Assembly (NCBI GenBank): GCA_044508215.1
Contig: JBIQID010000034.1
Location: 1-23,395 of the forward strand
Direction: 5' to 3'
From: JAEZFI01 sp044508215
Lineage (GTDB): Bacteria; Actinomycetota; Acidimicrobiia; Acidimicrobiales; Microtrichaceae
Length of the DNA: 23,395 nucleotides
A program made the translations under genes and the position numbers. Positions 1 through 6,536 of the stretch are shown in pieces; positions within the stretch are counted from its first letter, which is position 1; each line of letters opens with the position of its first letter. Below the pieces are notes generated by a model. That model was not told the DNA's origin, ran no database searches, and saw only the letters and a list, made by a program, of their open reading frames with translations.

Positions 1-57
1 CCGCCCGCGGCAGCGGGGCCGCCGACCCACGGAACGTGGCCCTCACGCGTCCGCGGG

Positions 58-90
58 CGCGTCCTCACCACTCGAAGTGGCGAGGACGCG
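58..90. terminator. Strong hairpin, putative terminator of an upstream gene
   Basis: Positions 58-66 pair perfectly with 82-90 (9 bp). After one A/C mismatch the stem continues with 68-72 pairing with 76-80, closing a 3-nt CGA loop. No T-tract follows on either strand, which is common for high-GC actinobacterial terminators. It lies before the alcohol dehydrogenase promoter, so it probably ends whatever gene lies left of the window. A regulatory hairpin is the alternative. Confidence 0.45.
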
Positions 91-138
91 TCCCGGACGC
101 GCCGGGGGCGCCCGAACGCCGACGCGCCTCCCAGGAAC

Positions 139-152
139 TGAAACGCGTTCTA
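139..152. promoter_or_regulatory. KstR-like operator upstream of the alcohol dehydrogenase
   Basis: The sequence TGAAACGCGTTCTA matches all fixed positions of the published mycobacterial KstR consensus TNNAACNNGTTNNA. It lies 24 bp before the ATG at 177 and covers the expected -35 position relative to the -10 candidate at 163-168, so bound repressor would block the promoter. Its core AACGCGTTC is identical to the core of the box at 15108-15121. Binding is inferred. Confidence 0.6.
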
Positions 153-162
153 CCGCCACCGC

Positions 163-168
163 TACGCT
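163..168 (+). promoter_or_regulatory. Candidate -10 element for a leaderless alcohol dehydrogenase mRNA
   Basis: TACGCT fits the actinobacterial TANNNT -10 pattern. It ends 8 nt before the ATG at 177, and no Shine-Dalgarno sequence lies between. This places the transcription start at or next to the A of the start codon, as in leaderless transcripts. No clear -35 is visible; that position is occupied by the KstR-like box. Confidence 0.4.
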
Positions 169-176
169 CGATCCCC

Positions 177-1262
177 ATGAAGGCGATCGTGTGGGACGGC
201 CAGAAGGCCAGCGTCGAGAGCGGCATCGAGGTCCGCGACCTGCGGGCCGGCGAGGTGCGGGTGAGGATCGAGGCGGCTGGGCTCTGCCACAGCGACGTCT
301 CAGTGCTGAACGGCGACATCATGTTCCCGCCGCCCGTCGTGCTCGGCCACGAAGGCGCAGGCGTGGTCGTCCAGACGGCGCCCGACGTGTCCAACGTGGC
401 GGTGGGCGACCACGTCGTCCTGTCCACCCTCGGGAACTGCGGTCAGTGCGCCCAGTGCGACCGCGGCAAGCCCACGTTCTGCCGGCAGTCGCTCGGCAAG
501 CTCTCCCGGCCCTTCACCCGGGGCGAGGGTGAGGAGGCGAAGAAGCTGTTCCAGTTCGCCAACCTCGGTGTCTTCGCCGAGGAGACCGTCGTGAAGGCCA
601 CCCAGGCGGTGAAGGTCCCCGACGACCTCCCGCTCACCTCGGCCTCCCTGATCGGCTGCGGCGTCCTCACCGGCGTCGGCGCCGTGTTCAACCGGGCCAA
701 GGTCGCACACGGCGAGTCGGTGGTGGTGATCGGCGTCGGGGGGATCGGCCTCAACGTGATCCAGGGCGCCGCGCTGTCCGATGGCCTCCCGATCATCGCC
801 GTCGACACGAACCCGGGGAAGGAGGCGTTCGCCCGCCAGTTCGGTGCCACGCACTTCATCCGCCCGGACGGCCCTGACTTCGACCTCGTCGCCGCGGTCA
901 AGGAGGTCTGCCCCAACGGCGTGGACCACGTCTTCGAGTGCGTCGGCTCCACCGCCCTCATCCGCACGGCCACCGACCTCCTCGACTGGGGTGGCAACCT
1001 CGTGATGCTCGGTGTCCCGAAGATGGGCTCGGAGGCGAGCTTCGTCGTCAACACCATGTACAACGACAAGACGATCATGGGCTGCCGCTACGGGTCAGCC
1101 CGGCCGCAGTACGACATCCCGCTCATGGTCGACCTCTACCGGGCAGGTCGCCTGAAGCTCGACGAGCTGGTCTCCGCGACCTACCCCCTCGAGGACTTCC
1201 AGGTGGCGCTCGACGAGCTGCACGAGGGCAAGCTCGCCCGCGGCGTGCTGCAGGTGAGCTGA
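177..1262 (+). CDS. Zn-dependent alcohol dehydrogenase (MDR, class III-like)
   Basis: This is a 361-residue medium-chain zinc alcohol dehydrogenase, expected to oxidise a primary alcohol or reduce the matching aldehyde in the cytoplasm. Catalytic-zinc ligands are C37 (in GLCHSD), H58-E59 (GHE) and C161 (LIGCGVLTG). The structural zinc site is complete: C88, C91, C94, C102. The Rossmann motif GVGGIG is at 186-191, and D210 at the end of the next strand favours NAD over NADP. The frame stays open upstream to 36, but MKAIVWDG at 177 is the normal family N-terminus and follows a -10-like element directly. The next gene starts immediately after the stop, so the two are co-transcribed. The KstR-like box suggests control with the lipid/steroid genes. 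The substrate is unknown; resemblance to NDMA-dependent mycobacterial dehydrogenases is only general. Confidence 0.9.
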   Translation: MKAIVWDGQKASVESGIEVRDLRAGEVRVRIEAAGLCHSDVSVLNGDIMFPPPVVLGHEGAGVVVQTAPDVSNVAVGDHVVLSTLGNCGQCAQCDRGKPTFCRQSLGKLSRPFTRGEGEEAKKLFQFANLGVFAEETVVKATQAVKVPDDLPLTSASLIGCGVLTGVGAVFNRAKVAHGESVVVIGVGGIGLNVIQGAALSDGLPIIAVDTNPGKEAFARQFGATHFIRPDGPDFDLVAAVKEVCPNGVDHVFECVGSTALIRTATDLLDWGGNLVMLGVPKMGSEASFVVNTMYNDKTIMGCRYGSARPQYDIPLMVDLYRAGRLKLDELVSATYPLEDFQVALDELHEGKLARGVLQVS

Positions 1263-2213
1263 GTGGCGGTCTCCCCGGAGCTCCTCGAGCTCGCCGAACG
1301 TGTCCGCAACTGGGGCCGGTGGGGCGACGACGACCAGCGGGGTGCCGCCAACCTGATCGACGCCGAGGCGACCCGCCGCGGCGCCGCATCGGTGGAGACC
1401 GGTCATCGGATCAGCCTCGCGGTCGACCTCAGGGCCGACGGCGTGCAGGTCGGTCAGCCGGCCGGGCGCTACAACCCGATTCTCACCCCGACGTCGCTCA
1501 ACGAGCGGGACAAGATGAGCCCGGGCGTCTGGGAGGGCACCGACGACATGGTCACCATGTCGACCTGCGCCGGCACCCACATCGACGCGCTCAGCCACAT
1601 CGGCTACGACAACCAGCTCTGGGGCGGACGTGATCAGCGGGCCAGCGTCACCGCGGCCAACGGGGCGACGTGGTGCGGCGCCGAGCAGCTCCCGTCGATC
1701 GCCACCCGCGGCGTGCTCGTCGACGTCCCCCGGCAGCGGGGGATCGACGAGCTCCCTCCTGGCACCGCCGTCCAGGCCGACGACCTCGCCGCTGCGTACG
1801 AGCGGGGGAGGATCGAGCCGGCGCCGGGTGACGTCCTTGTGGTCCGCACCGGCGAGATGCGCCACTACCTGGCGGGGGACCGCCGTCGCTACGCGGTGGG
1901 CGTCGACTGGCAGCTCACCGGGGTCGGCCTCTCATGCGTCGAATGGCACCACGCCCACGGCATCGCCGGCTGCTTCACCGACACCTACGCCTACGAGGTG
2001 ATGCCGCCCGAGTCGGGGAACTGGGACGACCTCCTGGCCGTCCACATGCTGCAGCTGCGTGACATGGGGATGCTGCAGGGGCAGAACTGGAACCTGGAGG
2101 AGCTGGCGGACGCCGTCGCCGAGGACGATCGCACCGGCTTCTTCCTCGTCGCCGCCCCGGAGCCGATCGTCGGTGCGACCTCTGCCCCCGTGCACCCCGT
2201 CGCGATCCGCTGA
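1263..2213 (+). CDS. Cyclase-family metal-dependent hydrolase (kynurenine formamidase-like fold)
   Basis: This 316-residue protein belongs to the cyclase/arylformamidase-like family. The metal-binding signature appears as GTHIDALSH at residues 104-112, giving H106, D108 and H112; the family usually has Pro where A109 stands. Later His-rich segments (VEWHHAHGIAG) probably add active-site residues. Members hydrolyse amides or lactones, or act in degradation pathways, and many are annotated only as cyclase family protein. The GTG start directly follows the stop of the alcohol dehydrogenase, with AGGTGAG a few bases upstream inside that gene, so translation is likely coupled. It is longer than typical bacterial KynB (about 210 residues), and no tryptophan-catabolism genes are nearby, so a kynurenine role is unlikely. 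The substrate cannot be read from the sequence. Confidence 0.85.
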   Translation: MAVSPELLELAERVRNWGRWGDDDQRGAANLIDAEATRRGAASVETGHRISLAVDLRADGVQVGQPAGRYNPILTPTSLNERDKMSPGVWEGTDDMVTMSTCAGTHIDALSHIGYDNQLWGGRDQRASVTAANGATWCGAEQLPSIATRGVLVDVPRQRGIDELPPGTAVQADDLAAAYERGRIEPAPGDVLVVRTGEMRHYLAGDRRRYAVGVDWQLTGVGLSCVEWHHAHGIAGCFTDTYAYEVMPPESGNWDDLLAVHMLQLRDMGMLQGQNWNLEELADAVAEDDRTGFFLVAAPEPIVGATSAPVHPVAIR

Positions 2214-2242
2214 GCGACGTCGTCACCCTCCCAGAGCCGGCA

Positions 2243-2301
2243 GTCACCTGTAGGTAACTTCTCCTGATTGGTGTCAACCTGCATGACGCCTGGTGCGTAT
2301 G
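2243..2301 (+). promoter_or_regulatory. Candidate ECF-type promoter region before the sigma factor gene
   Basis: Positions 2243-2258 hold an imperfect palindrome, GTCACC-TGTA-GGTAAC, with 5 of 6 pairs matching. Downstream, GTCAACC (2273-2279) and CGTATG (2296-2301) are separated by 16 nt, a spacing normal for ECF -35/-10 pairs, and the second element ends 5 nt before the ATG at 2307. This could be an autoregulated promoter giving a leaderless mRNA. It is a weak call based on spacing, because the sigma factor's own consensus is unknown. Confidence 0.25.
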
Positions 2302-2306
2302 CACTC

Positions 2307-2825
2307 ATGATGGGAGCGATGGTGCGCTCGAGGGAACGCCGTGATGCGTCGGAGGCCGACTTCGACGAACGGTTCAAGGAGCTCTACCCCCGCGCGGTCG
2401 GGCTCGCCATGCGCATGCTCGGCAACCGGGCTGCCGCGGAGGACATCGCTGCCGAGACGATGGCGCGGGCGCTGCTCCGCTGGGACCGCCTCGACCCCGA
2501 CCGGGTGGCCGGCTGGGTCCTGCGCGTCACCGCGAACCAGGCGATCGACCTCATGCGGCGGAAGGGCCGGACGCTCGAAGCGGGCGTCATCGACCTCGAG
2601 GACTCCACGACGCTCCGCCTCGCTCTCGCCGACGCACTCCGCCGCCTGCCGCGACGGCAGCGGGAGGCCGTCGCGCTCCGCTTCCTCTCCGATCTGAGCG
2701 AGGCGGACACCGCCGCGGCGCTCGGCATCGGGGCGGGTGCGGTCAAGACACACGTCCACCGCGGGCTCGGGCGACTGAGGGAGCTGCTGGGCGACGAGAC
2801 CATGGAGGCCGTCCATGTCGGATGA
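2307..2825 (+). CDS. ECF-type RNA polymerase sigma-70 factor
   Basis: This is a 172-residue ECF sigma factor. Region 2 spans about residues 18-90 and includes the region 2.1 helix (FKELYPRAVGLAMRMLGN), the AEDIAAETMARAL segment and the promoter-melting/-10 recognition helix around WVLRVTANQAIDLMRRK. Region 4 spans about 107-163, with the LPRRQREAVALRFLSDLSE helix and a DNA-recognition helix AGAVKTHVHRGLGRLR. Start choice is uncertain: the frame is open from GTG 2268, with further ATGs at 2283, 2310 and 2319. I chose 2307 because it follows a -10-like element at leaderless spacing. The stop overlaps the next gene by 11 bp, indicating translational coupling with a probable regulatory partner. 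The stimulus is unknown. Confidence 0.88.
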   Translation: MMGAMVRSRERRDASEADFDERFKELYPRAVGLAMRMLGNRAAAEDIAAETMARALLRWDRLDPDRVAGWVLRVTANQAIDLMRRKGRTLEAGVIDLEDSTTLRLALADALRRLPRRQREAVALRFLSDLSEADTAAALGIGAGAVKTHVHRGLGRLRELLGDETMEAVHVG

Positions 2826-3396
2826 GACCACGCTCCGAACCGCGAGCAACGAGATCAGCTGGGACGACGCGGACCTCGACGAGGCGCTGGCCCGCACGAA
2901 GGCGATCCACCGGGGGCTGGTCGAGCGACGTCGGCGGGTCCTCACCGCGGCGAGCGGCTTCGCGCTCGTGGTCGTGGTGGCAGTCGCCGCGCTGGTCCTG
3001 ACCGGCGGTGACGATGCCGGCAGCCGCTCCACCGTCGAGTTCGCGGACGAGGGCACGGAGGCCGAGGTCGACGAGCCGGCAGCGACACCGACGACGGCCG
3101 CCGCGCCCGTGGTGCCCCAGGTGGGCGACGCCATGACGGTCCGCCGCGTGATCGAGATCGAGTCGTTCGTCGCTGACGGGGCGGCGGGGGTCGTCCACGT
3201 GGCGATCGCATGCGAGACCGCCGGGGACCGGATCCAGGAGCCAGGGGTGACGTGGCAGGGCAACGTGCTCCTGCTCGATGCCGTCGTGGAGAGCGACCGG
3301 CCGGGCACCCAGTGCGCCGGTGAGCCGCTGTCCGTCGACGTGGCACTGCCGGCCGGCGTCGACCCGGCGCTCGTCGAGGTCCGCTCCGCCCGCTGA
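2815..3396 (+). CDS. Single-pass membrane protein, putative anti-sigma partner
   Basis: This 193-residue protein has an acidic N-terminal cytoplasmic segment (residues 1-37), a basic stop (ERRRR), one transmembrane helix at about 42-63, an acidic Thr/Pro/Ala-rich linker (about 66-108), and a C-terminal extracytoplasmic domain with two cysteines (in IACETAG and GTQCAGE) that could form a disulfide. The gene begins inside the end of the ECF sigma gene. That arrangement plus the topology suggests an anti-sigma factor holding the sigma at the membrane. There is no HxxxCxxC zinc anti-sigma motif, and the cytoplasmic part is only about 40 residues, so it would be an unusual anti-sigma or a sigma-associated sensor. 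I recognise no family in the C-terminal domain. Confidence 0.7.
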   Translation: MSDETTLRTASNEISWDDADLDEALARTKAIHRGLVERRRRVLTAASGFALVVVVAVAALVLTGGDDAGSRSTVEFADEGTEAEVDEPAATPTTAAAPVVPQVGDAMTVRRVIEIESFVADGAAGVVHVAIACETAGDRIQEPGVTWQGNVLLLDAVVESDRPGTQCAGEPLSVDVALPAGVDPALVEVRSAR

Positions 3397-3398
3397 CC

Positions 3399-3457
3399 CC
3401 GGAAGGGCTCAACCCCGCCTCCGGCACGTAACCGGAAGCCGCGCGGCAGCTCAACCC
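3399..3457. repeat. Short imperfect direct repeat in an intergenic region
   Basis: Between the membrane protein and the acyl-CoA ligase, the word CCGGAAG followed by GCTCAACCC occurs twice. The second word is at 3407-3415 and 3449-3457. The 3397-3552 interval otherwise holds only a TANNNT-like TAGGCT at 3512-3517 and a ribosome binding site before 3553. The repeat could be a regulator site or chance. Confidence 0.25.
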
Positions 3458-3552
3458 GGACAGCGCAGGGTGGATCCGGGCTCGGCGACACAGCCGCCGA
3501 TCAACGTCTCCTAGGCTCACAGATCGTCGAAGACGCACCCGAGGGGGACGCG

Positions 3553-5082
3553 ATGGTCACAGGCCGGACGCTGTGGGAGCTGGTGGACGCGCGGGCGGAG
3601 GCGACGCCCGACGCGCTCATGGCGGTGGACGAGGACATGAGGACGATGTCGTTCCTCGAGTACGCCACCGAGGTCGAGCGAGCAGCGGCCGGGCTGGCGG
3701 ACTACGGGATCGGTGAGGGTTCCGTGGTGGCGTGGCAGCTGCCCACCTGGATCGAGTCGCTGGTCCTCGTCGGGGCCCTGTCCCGTCTCGGGGCCACGCA
3801 GAACCCGATCCTCCCCATCTACCGGGAGCGGGAGGTGGGCTTCACCACCAAGCAGGCGAAGGCCGACCTCCTCATCGTGCCGTCGGTGTGGAACGGCTTC
3901 GACTTCGAGGCGATGGCGACCGACATCGCCCGCGGCAACGGTTCGATGCAGGTGCTGGTGGCCGACAAGGCGCTGCCGCAGGGCGATCCGAGCCGCCTCC
4001 CGCCGCCACCGGACCCCGACGTGGAGGAGCTGCCGGTCCGCTGGCTCTTCTACACGTCGGGCACCACCGCCGACCCGAAGGGCGCCCAGCACACCGACGG
4101 GACGATCGCAGCGGTCGCGCAGGGCATGGGTGAGCGCCTCGCGCTGATCGAGGCCGACCGCTCCGCCCTCGTCTTCCCGTTCACCCACATCGGTGGGATC
4201 ACCTGGCTGTTCTCGTCGCTGCAGTTCGGGTGCTCGCTGATCCTCATGGAGGCGTTCCACCCGGAGCGCACCCCCGAGGTCCTCTCTCGGGAGGGCGTCA
4301 CGCTGGCCGGTTCCGGCACCCCGTTCCACATGGCGTACCTCGCCTACCAGAAGGCACGTCCCGAGCCGATCTTCCCCAACGTCCGGGGCTTCCCGGGGGG
4401 TGGTGCGCCGAAGCCGCCGCAGCTCGTGCACGACATGCGTGCGGCGTTCGACGCCCCGGTCCTCTCGGGCTACGGGCTCACCGAGGTGCCGATCCTCACG
4501 ATGGCGTCGATCGAGGACACCGACGACGAGCTGGCCCACACCGAGGGCAAGCCGATGCGCGGCGTGCAGCTGCGCCTCGTGCGACCCGACGGCGTGGAGG
4601 CCGCACCGGGCGAGGAGGGCGAGCTCCGGGCGAAGGCGCCGCAGCTGATGAAGGGCTACCTCGATCCCAGCCTCGACGCCGACGCGTTCGACGAGGACGG
4701 GTGGTTCCGGACCGGCGACCTGGGTCGCATCGACGAGCGCGGCAACGTCACCATCACGGGCCGGCTGAAGGACGTGATCATCCGCAAGGGCGAGAACGTG
4801 TCGGCCAAGGAGGTCGAGGACCACCTGTTCAAGCACCCGAAGGTGGGCGACGTCGCCGTCATCGGCCTCCCCGACGCGGATCGGGGCGAGCTCGTGTGTG
4901 CGGTGGTCTCGACCGCAGAGGGTTCGGATGCCCTCGCCTTCGACGAGATGGTCGACTTCCTCAAGAACGAGGGCCTGATGGTCCAGAAGCTCCCGGAGCG
5001 GCTGGAGGTCGTCGACCGCATCCCGCGGAACCCGGCGGGCAAGATCCAGAAGCAGGAGCTCAAGGAGCGGTATTCCCAGTAG
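3553..5082 (+). CDS. Class I adenylate-forming acyl-CoA synthetase/ligase
   Basis: This 509-residue ANL-superfamily enzyme activates a carboxylic acid to its acyl-AMP and then the CoA thioester. Motifs in order: P-loop YTSGTTADPKG at 168-178, GYGLTE at 306-311, TGD at 387-389 with the hinge region GRLKDVIIRKGENVS following, and the catalytic lysine K497 in NPAGKIQK. Length is normal and all core residues are present. The ATG at 3553 is preceded by a GAGGGGG ribosome binding site at 3541-3547. It is clearly different from the two FadD19-like synthetases in this window (YTSGTT rather than YTGGTT, and a short C-terminus), so it probably takes another substrate such as a cyclic, aromatic or medium-chain acid. 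It is monocistronic, ending in a strong terminator seven bases after the stop codon. Confidence 0.9.
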   Translation: MVTGRTLWELVDARAEATPDALMAVDEDMRTMSFLEYATEVERAAAGLADYGIGEGSVVAWQLPTWIESLVLVGALSRLGATQNPILPIYREREVGFTTKQAKADLLIVPSVWNGFDFEAMATDIARGNGSMQVLVADKALPQGDPSRLPPPPDPDVEELPVRWLFYTSGTTADPKGAQHTDGTIAAVAQGMGERLALIEADRSALVFPFTHIGGITWLFSSLQFGCSLILMEAFHPERTPEVLSREGVTLAGSGTPFHMAYLAYQKARPEPIFPNVRGFPGGGAPKPPQLVHDMRAAFDAPVLSGYGLTEVPILTMASIEDTDDELAHTEGKPMRGVQLRLVRPDGVEAAPGEEGELRAKAPQLMKGYLDPSLDADAFDEDGWFRTGDLGRIDERGNVTITGRLKDVIIRKGENVSAKEVEDHLFKHPKVGDVAVIGLPDADRGELVCAVVSTAEGSDALAFDEMVDFLKNEGLMVQKLPERLEVVDRIPRNPAGKIQKQELKERYSQ

Positions 5083-5088
5083 GAACGC

Positions 5089-5122
5089 GAAGGAGGGCGG
5101 GCCTTGCGGCCCGCCCTCCTTC
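5089..5122. terminator. Bidirectional terminator between ligase and Flp pilin
   Basis: A perfect 15-bp stem: 5089-5103 pairs with 5108-5122 around a TTGC loop, 12 of 15 pairs being G-C. It sits between the stop at 5082 (plus) and the pilin stop at 5141 (minus), so it can end both convergent transcripts. There is no long T-tract, but the stem is the strongest hairpin I saw in the window. Confidence 0.85.
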
Positions 5123-5140
5123 ACGTTGTCGTCGACTGGG

Positions 5141-5329
5141 TCAGCGACCGATCTCGGTGGCGACGCTGTCGAACTTCTCGCTGGCGTTGCTGCCGAGGGT
5201 CGAGACGGCCATGATGCAGACCACTGCGATCAGGGCCACGAGCAGTGCGTACTCCACGAGGGACGCAGCACGCTCGGACTTGCACTTCGCCGAGACGTAG
5301 GCCTGGATGAACTGGTAGGTCGTGAGCAT
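5141..5329 (-). CDS. Flp-type type IVb pilin (orphan)
   Basis: This 62-residue prepilin has a short basic leader (MLTTYQFIQAYVSAKCKSER), a prepilin-peptidase site and a hydrophobic segment at about 26-43, then the Flp-typical tail STLGSNASEKFDSVATEIG. The processing motif reads RA|ASLVEYALL with Glu at +5 and Tyr at +6, as in Flp pilins, but the residue before the cut is Ala rather than the usual Gly. The frame opens at ATG 5350, but ATG 5329 is better placed: AGGAAA lies at 5339-5334 on the minus strand, with a 4-nt spacer. Flp pilins are polymerised by Tad machinery at the envelope. No tad, rcp or prepilin-peptidase gene is in the window, so the assembly system must be elsewhere. The gene ends at the shared terminator. 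Confidence 0.88.
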   Translation of the reverse strand: MLTTYQFIQAYVSAKCKSERAASLVEYALLVALIAVVCIMAVSTLGSNASEKFDSVATEIGR

Positions 5330-5538
5330 TTCGTTTCCTGTCTGGTGCATTGGTGGTGCGTCGAGACCCCGCCGATGACCGTCGGTGCCCCTCCGTGTGG
5401 TGCGAACCTCGCCGATCTCCCGCCTCGGGGGGACTGCGCTCGATCTCGTCGGTTCCGGGACCTCTCGGACCCACTGGCTCTATCGGTGCACTCGGCGATC
5501 CGTCTTGAGCGAATTCCGTCGCAATGGGCCGAACGGCC

Positions 5539-5562
5539 TACGATCTGACGGTTCGTCAGATC
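5539..5562. promoter_or_regulatory. 21-bp palindromic operator overlapping a -10-like element
   Basis: Positions 5542-5550 (GATCTGACG) and 5554-5562 (CGTCAGATC) are perfect inverted repeats around GTT. A TANNNT element, TACGAT, at 5539-5544 overlaps the left arm, so a bound regulator would cover the transcription start. The ATG of the dehydrogenase is at 5594. The size and symmetry suit a TetR-family dimer. It does not match the KstR consensus. The rest of 5330-5593 holds the pilin upstream region and nothing else I recognise. Confidence 0.55.
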
Positions 5563-5593
5563 CGGTGTCGCCGGGGATCGGAGGGGCCCGCCG

Positions 5594-6508
5594 ATGGGCA
5601 TGTTGGACGGCAAGGTCGCGATCGTCACGGGCGCCGGCCACGGCATCGGGCGGGGTCACGCACTCGAGCTCGCGAAGCAGGGCGCCACGGTCGTCGTCAA
5701 CGACGTGGGCGGTTCGGTGACGGGCGAGGGGTCAGGCCGCGACGCCGACCTCACCGTCGCGATCATCGAGGAGCGTGGCGGGAAGGCCACGGCCAACTAC
5801 GCGGACGTCGCCGACTACGAGGCTGTCGGCGAGTTGTTCGCCTCCACCGCCGACCAGCACGGCAGCGTCGACATCGTGGTGAACAACGCCGGCATCGTGC
5901 GTGACGCGGCCATCTGGAACATGGGCGAGGACGACTTCGACGCGGTTGTCCGGGTGCACCTGAAGGGCACCTGGGTCCCGTGCAAGCACGCGGCGATCTA
6001 CTGGCGCGACAAGAACAAGAGCACCGGTGCGCCGGTGAACGGCCGGATCATCAACACGATCTCCGGCGCCGGTCTCACGGGGAACTTCGGCCAGAGCAAC
6101 TACGCACCGGCGAAGGCGGCGATCGCCAGCTTGACCCAGACGCTCAGCCTCGAGCTGTACCGGCTCGGCGTGACCGTGAACGCGGTCGGCCCTGCTGCCG
6201 CCACGCGGATCACGGCGACCATGCCGAACGCGCCCGCGGTGATCGAGCCCGACGAGATCCCCGACGACGAGTGGAACCGGATGGACCCGGCCGTCTCGTC
6301 CCCGCTCGTCGCCTGGCTCGCCTCCGACGAAGCCGACCACGTGACCGGCCAGGTGATCCGGGCGGTCGCGGAGAACATCATCTGGATGCAGCCGTGGAGC
6401 GACGGCAAGGCGATCAACAACGGCGGCAAGCGCTGGGACGCCACGAAGCTCGGCATGCAGCTCGCCACCGACGTCTTCGGCACCCGGGCTCCGGGCCTGC
6501 GCTACTGA
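5594..6508 (+). CDS. Short-chain dehydrogenase, HSD17B4 type (3-hydroxyacyl-CoA dehydrogenase-like)
   Basis: This 304-residue SDR has the cofactor motif TGAGHGIG (12-19), NNAG at 97-100, and catalytic Ser157, Tyr170 and Lys174 (YAPAK). The stretch GHGIGRGHALELAKQGATVVVND, followed by the GGSVTGEG insertion, is characteristic of the dehydrogenase unit of peroxisomal multifunctional enzyme 2 and of mycobacterial Hsd4A-like proteins. These oxidise 3-hydroxyacyl-CoA intermediates in beta-oxidation of sterol side chains and other branched acyl chains. Asp37, after the second strand, favours NAD. A GGAGGGG ribosome binding site lies 7 nt before the ATG; M3 (5600) is an alternative start. A separate hydratase would be needed, and none is in the window. 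The downstream gene follows after 28 bp, probably in one operon controlled by the palindrome at 5542. Confidence 0.88.
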   Translation: MGMLDGKVAIVTGAGHGIGRGHALELAKQGATVVVNDVGGSVTGEGSGRDADLTVAIIEERGGKATANYADVADYEAVGELFASTADQHGSVDIVVNNAGIVRDAAIWNMGEDDFDAVVRVHLKGTWVPCKHAAIYWRDKNKSTGAPVNGRIINTISGAGLTGNFGQSNYAPAKAAIASLTQTLSLELYRLGVTVNAVGPAAATRITATMPNAPAVIEPDEIPDDEWNRMDPAVSSPLVAWLASDEADHVTGQVIRAVAENIIWMQPWSDGKAINNGGKRWDATKLGMQLATDVFGTRAPGLRY

Positions 6509-6536
6509 GGGCTGCACCGGGCGCTCCGAGGCGGCG

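Noticed and set aside
36..176. N-terminal extension of the alcohol dehydrogenase from ATG-like codons at 36 or later
   Set aside because: It would run through the hairpin at 58-90 and the KstR-like box; the extra residues are Arg/Pro-rich and absent from the family.
3407..3500. CTCAACCC words and GCCGATCA considered as a flagellar/FliA-type promoter
   Set aside because: Spacing between the elements is about 40 nt, not the 15-16 required, and there are no motility genes nearby.
3517..5124. Long minus-strand open frame (535 codons) opposite the acyl-CoA ligase
   Set aside because: Its translation is His/Arg/Leu/Val-rich without motifs, and the plus strand encodes a complete ANL enzyme. It is a GC-driven shadow.
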